This document shows positions 1 to 7,206 of a stretch of 7,206 nt of DNA, one piece after another. Position numbers and translations under genes: made by a program. Location of the stretch: assembly GCA_947479995.1 (NCBI GenBank), contig CANKBT010000154.1:1-7206 (forward strand), given 5' to 3'. This DNA is from Frankiaceae bacterium (GTDB taxonomy: Bacteria; Actinomycetota; Actinomycetes; Mycobacteriales; SCTD01). Positions within the stretch are counted from its first letter, which is position 1. The number at the start of each line of letters is the position of its first letter. Below the pieces are notes generated by a model. It saw only the letters and a list, made by a program, of their open reading frames with translations, did not search any database and had not been told where the DNA came from.

Positions 1-2334
<2,334 letters not shown>

Positions 2335-2355
2335 GCCCCGCCCGCGGCGGCGCCC

Positions 2356-3174
2356 CTAGCTGGCGGAGGGCGTGGCGCCCGGCGCCAGCGGCTGCTCGGC
2401 CGGCGCGGTCGGCGCGGCGGCCTCCAGCGGGGCGGTGCGCAGGCTGGTGATCTGCACGGCCTGCACCGGCGCGCCGTCGCCGGCCGGCTCGGCGCCGGCC
2501 GCGGCCACGGCGTCGAGCACCTCGAGGCCGCTCGTGATGCGCCCGAAGGGCGTGTAGTCCGGCGGCAGCGGGCTGTCGTCGTACACGAGGAAGAACTGGC
2601 TGCCGCTGGTGCCGGGCGCCGCGCCCTTGGCCATCGCCACCGTGCCGCGGGGGTAGCTGGCGCCCTCGAGGTTCTCCTCGGCGAACTGGTAGCCCGGGCC
2701 GCCGGTGCCGGTGCCCGTCGGGTCGCCGCACTGCAGGACGAAGAAGCCCTCGGTGGTGAGGCGGTGGCACGGGGTGTCGTCGTAGAAGCCCTGCGCCGCG
2801 AGCGAGGCCAGGCTGGCCGAGGCGCACGGCGCCGCGTCGTTCTGCAGCGCCACGCCGATGACGCCGCGGTCGGTGGTGATCGTGGCCGTCTGCGGCGCGG
2901 TGCCCGGGTCGGTCGGGGGCAGGTCGACCTGGCGGCTCGGGCTGCCCGTCTCCTGCCACGAGCAGGGGCCGGAGGCGATCGCGTCGCCGTCGTCGTCGCC
3001 GCCGAGCACGCTCACCGCCAGCGCCCCGAGGCCGCCGAGCACGAGCAGGCCGACCACCGAGGCGACGACCACGAGGTTGCGGCGGCGGCGGCGGGCCGCC
3101 TCGGCCGCCCGGCGCGCGGCCTGGCGCTCGGCCCGCATCCGGGCGAGCTCCTTCTCCCGCTTGCTGCTGGCCAC
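2356..3174 (-). CDS. ppiB: Membrane-anchored cyclophilin-type peptidyl-prolyl cis-trans isomerase
   Basis: A 272-residue protein that should catalyse cis-trans isomerisation of X-Pro bonds. The start is the GTG at 3172-3174, preceded seven bases away by a strong AGGAGG (3182-3187, read on the minus strand); a longer open frame upstream is ignored for this reason. Residues 1-32 are highly basic (KREKELARMRAERQAARR), followed by one hydrophobic segment at about 34-57 and an acidic stretch (GGDDDGD). This predicts an N-in membrane anchor with the catalytic domain outside. The cyclophilin domain is about 95-245, with R138 in CHRLTT (the catalytic-arginine position), Q148 in VLQCGD, and GSQFF at 191-195. 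The usual active-site Trp region reads PPDYTPFG, as is common in bacterial forms. Cysteines 71, 117, 136 and 149 match, from memory, those of M. tuberculosis PpiB. Residues 247-272 form an Ala/Pro-rich tail. There is no lipobox. It is convergent with rel and divergent from the hydrolase-hisS-aspS operon. Family assignment is firm; the outside location is inferred from topology. Confidence 0.94.
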   Translation of the reverse strand: MASSKREKELARMRAERQAARRAAEAARRRRRNLVVVASVVGLLVLGGLGALAVSVLGGDDDGDAIASGPCSWQETGSPSRQVDLPPTDPGTAPQTATITTDRGVIGVALQNDAAPCASASLASLAAQGFYDDTPCHRLTTEGFFVLQCGDPTGTGTGGPGYQFAEENLEGASYPRGTVAMAKGAAPGTSGSQFFLVYDDSPLPPDYTPFGRITSGLEVLDAVAAAGAEPAGDGAPVQAVQITSLRTAPLEAAAPTAPAEQPLAPGATPSAS

Positions 3175-3181
3175 GCGGCGT

Positions 3182-3187
3182 CCTCCT
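3182..3187 (-). promoter_or_regulatory. Shine-Dalgarno of ppiB
   Basis: On the minus strand this reads AGGAGG, a full anti-16S match, seven bases upstream of the GTG at 3172-3174. It fixes that GTG as the start and excludes the much longer upstream open frame, which would cross the divergent promoter region and the neighbouring gene. Confidence 0.85.
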
Positions 3188-3216
3188 GCGGCTGGGTACC
3201 GGTCCGGCTCCGGCGG

Positions 3217-3222
3217 AGCGTA
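3217..3222 (-). promoter_or_regulatory. Possible -10 element for ppiB
   Basis: The minus strand reads TACGCT, fitting the loose actinobacterial TANNNT -10 pattern, and lies about 42 bases upstream of the ppiB GTG, giving a short leader. No convincing -35 box is seen at the usual spacing. This is a pattern match only; such hexamers arise by chance. Confidence 0.25.
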
Positions 3223-3247
3223 GGGGAACCGCGTGGCCCCCCGCCGG

Positions 3248-3253
3248 TAGGGT
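3248..3253 (+). promoter_or_regulatory. Possible -10 element for the hydrolase-hisS-aspS operon
   Basis: TAGGGT fits TANNNT and lies about 50 bases before the hydrolase GTG. No TTGAC-like -35 is present. A GGAAC at 3225-3229 resembles the -35 of ECF-type sigma factors, but its expected GTT-like partner is not well formed (GTA at 3247-3249). The hexamer overlaps the left arm of the inverted repeat at 3250-3270, so a protein bound there could block transcription. Inference from position only. Confidence 0.28.
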
Positions 3254-3270
3254 CGAGGAGCGCTCGACCC
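3250..3270. promoter_or_regulatory. Perfect 8-bp inverted repeat in the divergent promoter region (possible operator)
   Basis: Arms GGGTCGAG (3250-3257) and CTCGACCC (3263-3270) are exact reverse complements around a five-base spacer GAGCG. The element lies between two divergent genes and overlaps the possible -10 at 3248-3253. A palindrome of this size fits a dimeric regulator site, or a small stem in the leader RNA if transcription starts upstream. No regulator can be named. Confidence 0.4.
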
Positions 3271-3303
3271 CCACCCCAGCCCGTACCGCTCGAGAGGACG
3301 TCC

Positions 3304-4017
3304 GTGCTCGTCCGCGGGTTCCCGGCCCAGGCCTTCGGCACCAACTGCTACGTCGTGGCGCCCGGGCCCGGCGAGCAGTGCGTCGTCGTCGACCCCGGCA
3401 TCGGCGTGGAGCAGCAGCTCGACGACCTGCTCCGCGAGCACCGGCTGCAGCCGGTGGCGGTCCTGCTCACGCACGGCCACCTCGACCACACGTTCTCCGT
3501 GACGCCGGTCTGCGGCGCCCGCGGCATCCCGGCGCTCATCCACCCCGCCGACCGCGACCAGCTCGCCGACCCGGTGAAGTACCTGTCGGGGGAGTCGGGC
3601 GCGCTGTTCGGCGGCCGCCTGGAGTGGACCGAGCCCGACGACGTGCAGCTGCTCGACCCCGAGGTGCCGCTCGAGCTCGCCGGCCTGCACCTGCAGGTCG
3701 ACCTCGCCCCCGGGCACACGCCCGGCTCCGTCGTGTTCCGCACGCCCGGCAGCGAGGTCGGCGGCGAGGCGGCCGCGCCGGTGCTGCTGTCGGGCGACGT
3801 GCTGTTCGCCGGCTCGATCGGCCGCTGCGACCTGCCCGGCGGCAGCTGGGAGGCCATGCAGCGCTCGCTGGCCGACGTCATCCTGCCGCTGCCCGACGAC
3901 ACCGTCGTGCTGCCCGGCCACGGCCCGGCGACGACCATCGAGCGCGAGCGGGCCACCAACCCCTACCTGCGCGACCTGGCGGACGACCCCCGCCCGCCCG
4001 CCTCCCGGGGGCTGTGA
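3304..4017 (+). CDS. Metallo-beta-lactamase-fold hydrolase, glyoxalase II-like
   Basis: A 237-residue single-domain metal-dependent hydrolase, probably cytoplasmic since no signal peptide is seen. The binuclear metal-site motif is T56-H-G-H-L-D-H62, giving ligands H57, H59, D61 and H62. The remaining ligands are H138 in APGHTPGS, D165 in LLSGD and H206 in LPGHGP. The start is the GTG at 3304, with a GAGAGG Shine-Dalgarno (3292-3297) six bases before it. It is the first gene of an operon: its TGA (4015-4017) shares one base with the hisS ATG. The M. tuberculosis counterpart beside hisS (Rv2581c) is annotated as possible glyoxalase II, which hydrolyses S-lactoylglutathione. The protein is shorter than classical glyoxalase II and has no obvious separate C-terminal substrate-binding domain. 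Actinobacteria generally use mycothiol rather than glutathione, so the true substrate is uncertain. Fold and metal site are firm; substrate is not. Confidence 0.93.
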   Translation: MLVRGFPAQAFGTNCYVVAPGPGEQCVVVDPGIGVEQQLDDLLREHRLQPVAVLLTHGHLDHTFSVTPVCGARGIPALIHPADRDQLADPVKYLSGESGALFGGRLEWTEPDDVQLLDPEVPLELAGLHLQVDLAPGHTPGSVVFRTPGSEVGGEAAAPVLLSGDVLFAGSIGRCDLPGGSWEAMQRSLADVILPLPDDTVVLPGHGPATTIERERATNPYLRDLADDPRPPASRGL

Positions 4018-5273
4018 TGGCCGCCCCGCTCCGGGCGCCCAAGGGCACGTACGACGTGCTCCCCGGCTCGCCCTTCCTCGCCGTGCGCGAGGCCCTGCTC
4101 GGGCCCGCCGCGCTCGCCGGCTACGACTACGTCGAGGCGCCGGTGTTCGAGGACACCGAGCTGTTCGCCCGCGGCGTCGGGGCGTCGACGGACATCGTCA
4201 CCAAGGAGATGTTCACCTTCACCGACCGGGGCGACCGGTCGCTGACGCTGCGCCCCGAGGGCACCGCCGGCGTGCTCCGCGCCGCCCTGCAGGCCGGGCT
4301 GCAGCACGGCCAGCTGCCGGTCAAGCTCCGCTACGCCGGGCCGATGTTCCGCGCCGAGCGCCCGCAGGCCGGGCGCTTCCGGCAGTTCCAGCAGGTCGGC
4401 GTGGAGGCGCTCGGCAGCGACGACCCGGCGCTCGACGCCGAGGTCGTGGCGCTGGCCGCCTCGGCGTACGCCGGGCTCGGGCTCACCGGCGTGCGCGCGC
4501 TCGTCACCTCGCTCGGCGACGCCGCCTGCCGCCCGGCCTACCGCGAGGCGCTCACCGCCTTCCTCGACGGGCTCGACCTCGACGCCGAGACCCGCCGCCG
4601 CGCGGCGATCAACCCGCTGCGCGTGCTCGACGACGGCCGGCCCGAGGTGCAGGCGCAGCTCGAGGGCGCGCCGCTCATGGCCGACGCGCTGTGCGACGCC
4701 TGCCGGGCGCACCACGAGGCGGTGCTCGGCCACCTCGCCGCGCTCGGCGTCGCCGTCGAGCCCGCCCCGCGGCTGGTCCGCGGCCTCGACTACTACACGC
4801 GCACCACCTTCGAGTTCGTGCACGGCGGCCTCGGCGCGCAGTCGGCCGTCGGCGGCGGCGGCCGCTACGACGGCCTCTCGCAGGAGCTCGGCGGCCCGCC
4901 GCTGCCCGGCATCGGCTGGGCGCTCGGCGTCGAGCGCACCCTGCTCGCGCTCGAGGCCGAGGGCGTCGCCGCGCCCGGCGCGCCGCGCCTCACCGCCTTC
5001 GTCGTCCCGCTCGGCGCCGCCGCCAAGGCGCGCGCCGTCACCCTCGTCGCCGAGCTGCGCGCCGCCGGCGTCGCGGCCGACCTCGCGTACGGCGACCGGG
5101 GCCTCAAGGGCGCCATGAAGGCCGCGGACCGCAGCGGGGCGGCGTACGCCGTCGTGCTCGGCGACCGCGATCTCGAGGCCGGCGCAGCACCCGTGAAGGA
5201 CCTGCGGACCGGCGAGCAGACGCCCGTGGCGCTCGACGCCCTCCTCACCCACCTCCAGGAGCAGTCCCCGTGA
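4017..5273 (+). CDS. hisS: Histidyl-tRNA synthetase
   Basis: Class II aminoacyl-tRNA synthetase that activates histidine with ATP and charges tRNA-His; a cytoplasmic homodimer in known cases. It has 418 residues, close to the usual bacterial length. The N-terminus carries PKGTYDVLPG (8-17). Motif 1 is around 37-56. Motif 2 is about 106-130, with FRAERPQAGRFRQFQQ. The HisRS-specific signatures are LVRGLDYYTRTTFE (253-266), whose R255 matches the catalytic arginine of the family, and GGGGRYDGL (279-287). Motif 3 is GIGWALGVERTLL (298-310). The anticodon-binding domain is about 325-416 and ends with VKDLRTGEQ. The ATG at 4017 overlaps the hydrolase stop by one base, suggesting translational coupling; the in-frame GTG at 4014 is a possible alternative start. 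Its TGA overlaps the aspS GTG by four bases. No leader peptide or T-box is present in front of it. Confidence 0.97.
   Translation: MAAPLRAPKGTYDVLPGSPFLAVREALLGPAALAGYDYVEAPVFEDTELFARGVGASTDIVTKEMFTFTDRGDRSLTLRPEGTAGVLRAALQAGLQHGQLPVKLRYAGPMFRAERPQAGRFRQFQQVGVEALGSDDPALDAEVVALAASAYAGLGLTGVRALVTSLGDAACRPAYREALTAFLDGLDLDAETRRRAAINPLRVLDDGRPEVQAQLEGAPLMADALCDACRAHHEAVLGHLAALGVAVEPAPRLVRGLDYYTRTTFEFVHGGLGAQSAVGGGGRYDGLSQELGGPPLPGIGWALGVERTLLALEAEGVAAPGAPRLTAFVVPLGAAAKARAVTLVAELRAAGVAADLAYGDRGLKGAMKAADRSGAAYAVVLGDRDLEAGAAPVKDLRTGEQTPVALDALLTHLQEQSP
5257..5261 (+). promoter_or_regulatory. Shine-Dalgarno of aspS inside the end of hisS
   Basis: AGGAG lies eight bases before the aspS GTG (5270-5272), within the last codons of hisS. 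It supports this GTG as the aspS start rather than any earlier codon in the long open frame that continues upstream. Confidence 0.75.
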
Positions 5274-7006
5274 TCCGCACGCACCAGGCCGGCACCCTCC
5301 GCGAGGAGCACGCCGGCGACACCGTCGTCCTGGCCGGCTGGGTCGCCCGCCGCCGCGACCACGGCGGCGTGGCCTTCCTCGACCTGCGCGACGCCAGCGG
5401 CGTCGTCCAGGTCGTCGTCCGCGAGAGCGACATGGGCGCGCACGCCCACGACCTGCGCAACGAGTACTGCGTGCGGGTCGAGGGCGAGGTCCGCGCCCGG
5501 CCGGAGGGCAGCGCCAACGCGTCGCTCCCGACCGGCGCCGTCGAGGTCGCCGCCCGCAGCCTCGACGTGCTCTCGACGGCGGCGCCGCTGCCCTTCCAGC
5601 TCGACGACGAGCTCGCCGTGTCCGACGAGGTCCGCCTCCGGCACCGCTACCTCGACCTGCGCCGCAGCGGCCCGGCGGCCGCCCTGCGCATGCGCTCCAA
5701 GGTCAACCAGCTGGCCCGCGACGTGCTGCTCGGCCGCGACTTCGTCGAGGTCGAGACGCCGACCCTCACCCGCTCCACGCCCGAGGGCGCCCGCGACTTC
5801 CTCGTGCCGGTGCGCCTGCAGCCCGGCTCCTGGTACGCCCTGCCGCAGTCGCCGCAGCTGTTCAAGCAGCTGCTCATGGTGGCGGGCCTGGAGCGCTACT
5901 TCCAGATCGCCCGGTGCTACCGCGACGAGGACTTCCGCGCCGACCGGCAGCCGGAGTTCACCCAGCTCGACGTGGAGATGTCCTTCGTCGACCAGGACGA
6001 CGTGCTCGAGGTCGGCGAGGCCGTGGTGCGCGCCCTGTGGGGCGGCGTGCTCGGCCACGAGGTCGGGGAGGTCCCGCACCTGACCTACGCCGAGTCGATG
6101 GCGCGCTTCGGCAACGACAAGCCCGACCTGCGCTTCGGCCAGGAGCTCACCGACCTCACGTCGTACTTCGCCGAGACGCCGTTCCGGGTCTTCCAGGCGC
6201 CGTACGTCGGTGCGGTCGTCATGCCCGGCGGCGCGTCGCAGCCGCGGCGCACCTTCGACGCCTGGCAGGAGTTCGCCAAGCAGCGCGGCCACCGCGGCCT
6301 CGCGTACGTCGTGTTCGCCGAGGACGGCACGCTCGGCGGCCCGGTCGCCAAGAACCTCTCCGAGGCGGAGCGCGAGGGCCTCAGGGCCGCCGTCGGCGCC
6401 TCGCCCGGCGACTGCGCGTTCTTCGCCGCGGGCGAGCGCCGCGCGGCGCAGGGCCTGCTCGCCGCGGTGCGCCTCGAGGTCGGCGAGCGCTGCGGCCTCA
6501 TCGACCACGACGCGTGGGCGTTCTGCTGGGTCGTCGACGCGCCGATGTTCGAGCCGACCGACGACGGCGGCTGGACGGCCGTCCACCACCCCTTCACCTC
6601 GCCGAAGGCCGAGTGGGCCGACCGCTTCGCCGACGACCCCGAGGGCGCGCTCGCCTACGCGTACGACATCGTCTGCAACGGCAACGAGATCGGCGGCGGC
6701 TCGGTCCGCATCCACTCCACCGAGGTGCAGAAGCGCGTCTTCGACGTCATCGGCGTCAGCGAGCAGGACGCCGCCGACAAGTTCGGCTTCCTGCTCGAGG
6801 CCTTCCAGTACGGCCCGCCGCCGCACGCCGGCATCGCCTTCGGCTGGGACCGCATCTGCATGCTGCTGGCCGGCGCGTCGTCGCTGCGCGAGGTCATCGC
6901 CTTCCCCAAGACGGGCGGCGGCGGCGACCCGCTCACCGGCGCGCCGACGCCGATCACGCCCGAGCAGCGCGCCGAGGCAGGCGTCGACTGGGTCCCCGAG
7001 GACTGA
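5270..7006 (+). CDS. aspS: Aspartyl-tRNA synthetase, probably non-discriminating (Asp-tRNA Asp/Asn)
   Basis: Class II synthetase of 578 residues, charging tRNA with aspartate. The GTG start overlaps the hisS stop as GTGA and has AGGAG eight bases before it. The N-terminal OB-fold anticodon-binding domain is about 1-105, with GWVARRRDHGG at 23-33. Motif 1 is about 158-177 (ETPTLTRSTPEGARDF at 162-177). QSPQLFKQLL is at 193-202. Motif 2 is about 211-236, with YRDEDFRADRQPEFTQLD and R218. The bacterial insertion domain is about 285-420. GGGSVRIH is at 475-482, and motif 3 is GIAFGWDRICMLL (521-533) with R528. The C-terminus reads AFPKTGGGGDPLTGAP, as in actinobacterial AspRS. H31 and G80 (PEG, where E. 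coli has Leu and Lys) are the residues linked in Pseudomonas to charging both tRNA-Asp and tRNA-Asn. This implies that GatCAB makes Asn-tRNA in this organism. Family is certain; dual specificity is inferred. Confidence 0.97.
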   Translation: MIRTHQAGTLREEHAGDTVVLAGWVARRRDHGGVAFLDLRDASGVVQVVVRESDMGAHAHDLRNEYCVRVEGEVRARPEGSANASLPTGAVEVAARSLDVLSTAAPLPFQLDDELAVSDEVRLRHRYLDLRRSGPAAALRMRSKVNQLARDVLLGRDFVEVETPTLTRSTPEGARDFLVPVRLQPGSWYALPQSPQLFKQLLMVAGLERYFQIARCYRDEDFRADRQPEFTQLDVEMSFVDQDDVLEVGEAVVRALWGGVLGHEVGEVPHLTYAESMARFGNDKPDLRFGQELTDLTSYFAETPFRVFQAPYVGAVVMPGGASQPRRTFDAWQEFAKQRGHRGLAYVVFAEDGTLGGPVAKNLSEAEREGLRAAVGASPGDCAFFAAGERRAAQGLLAAVRLEVGERCGLIDHDAWAFCWVVDAPMFEPTDDGGWTAVHHPFTSPKAEWADRFADDPEGALAYAYDIVCNGNEIGGGSVRIHSTEVQKRVFDVIGVSEQDAADKFGFLLEAFQYGPPPHAGIAFGWDRICMLLAGASSLREVIAFPKTGGGGDPLTGAPTPITPEQRAEAGVDWVPED

Positions 7007-7036
7007 CGGCCGGGCCTGCGTCACCCGGTACCGGCT

Positions 7037-7079
7037 CCCTGCGACTCCTGCTCCCGCGTCGGGAGCAGGAGTCGCAGGG
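7037..7079. terminator. Perfect 20-bp hairpin between convergent genes, probable bidirectional terminator
   Basis: The left arm 7037-7056 and right arm 7060-7079 are exact reverse complements, leaving a three-base loop (CGT at 7057-7059). One mismatch outside (T7036/C7080) is followed by three more G-C pairs (7033-7035 with 7081-7083). It begins 30 bases after the aspS stop and ends 36 bases from the stop of the opposing GNAT gene, so both transcripts reach it just after their ends. No T-tract follows on either strand; actinobacterial terminators often lack one. Symmetry and position support a terminator, but a dispersed palindromic repeat is an alternative. Confidence 0.75.
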
Positions 7080-7115
7080 CGCCAGGACCCCCCGCCGGCA
7101 GCGGCCGCGTGGGTC

Positions 7116-7206
7116 TCACCAGCGGCTGCGGATCTCCAGCGGCCCGCTCGTGCAGCGGTGCTCGTCGCGGAAGCCCAGGCTGTCGTAGAGCGCCCGGCCG
7201 GCGTCG
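7116..7206 (-). CDS. C-terminal end of a GNAT-like N-acetyltransferase, cut by the window edge
   Basis: Reading the minus strand in from the right edge gives 29 residues and a TGA at 7116-7118: DAGRALYDSLGFRDEHRC followed by TSGPLEIRSRW. The ALYDSLGF segment matches the late conserved motif of GNAT acetyltransferases (A-x-x-L-Y-x-x-x-G-F), where the strand after it packs against the acetyl-CoA site. These enzymes move an acetyl group from acetyl-CoA to an amine. The substrate cannot be told from the fragment. It is convergent with aspS and outside the tRNA-synthetase operon. The codon pattern, with G/C third positions, is like its neighbours. The family call rests on one short motif plus its position near the C-terminus. 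Confidence 0.72.
   Translation of the reverse strand, partial: DAGRALYDSLGFRDEHRCTSGPLEIRSRW

Noticed and set aside
3225..3249. ECF sigma factor promoter (GGAAC followed by a GTA at 17 bases)
   Set aside because: The -35-like half is good but the -10 half is not a match. Kept only as a remark under the possible -10 element.
3175..3921. Upstream extension of the ppiB frame
   Set aside because: It would run antisense through the hydrolase gene and the divergent promoter region, and its sequence is low in complexity. AGGAGG at 3182-3187 marks the GTG at 3174 as the start.
3963..5252. Long minus-strand open frame opposite hisS
   Set aside because: Shadow frame of hisS: repetitive Ala/Gly/Arg/Glu composition and no known domain.
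4865..7024. 719-codon minus-strand frame opposite hisS and aspS
   Set aside because: Antisense to two firmly identified synthetases, with Val/Ala/Glu/Arg low-complexity sequence caused by codon bias. No domain seen.
5914..7188. Plus-strand frame running through the end of aspS, the hairpin and the GNAT end
   Set aside because: Arg/Ala-rich, out of frame with aspS, and crosses a probable terminator and an opposing gene.

Overview
The window is a very G+C-rich stretch of bacterial chromosome. Almost every third codon position is G or C, GTG starts are common, and five of the six stop codons are TGA. Protein sequence and gene order both point to an actinobacterium. The order rel / ppiB (opposite strand) / metallo-beta-lactamase-fold hydrolase / hisS is, from memory, the same block as Mycobacterium tuberculosis Rv2583c-Rv2580c, and the Rel, cyclophilin and AspRS sequences have actinobacterial features. 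Genus cannot be decided from this window.

Layout: (1) 1-2334, plus strand: the bifunctional (p)ppGpp synthetase/hydrolase Rel, complete at its C-terminus, with a frame that stays open to the left edge, so the true start probably lies outside. (2) 2356-3174, minus strand: a membrane-anchored cyclophilin-type peptidyl-prolyl isomerase, convergent with rel across a gap of only 21 bp. (3) 3175-3303: a 129-bp divergent promoter region with a perfect 8-bp inverted repeat beside a possible -10 element. (4) 3304-7006, plus strand: a three-gene operon with overlapping stops and starts, consisting of an MBL-fold hydrolase annotated in relatives as glyoxalase II, hisS (histidyl-tRNA synthetase) and aspS (aspartyl-tRNA synthetase with the residues of the non-discriminating type). 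(5) 7007-7115: an intergenic gap with a perfect 20-bp hairpin, probably a two-way terminator. (6) 7116-7206, minus strand: the last 29 residues of a GNAT-like acetyltransferase.

Functionally this is a housekeeping region linking translation and its stress response. HisRS and AspRS charge tRNAs, and Rel senses uncharged tRNA on the ribosome and makes (p)ppGpp. The cyclophilin probably assists folding outside the membrane. The role of the MBL hydrolase beside hisS is not settled.

I found no mobile element, CRISPR array, RNA gene or evidence of a new multi-gene system. The points most worth a second look are the hairpin after aspS, the inverted repeat in the divergent promoter region, the AspRS specificity residues, and the unclear substrate of the MBL hydrolase.
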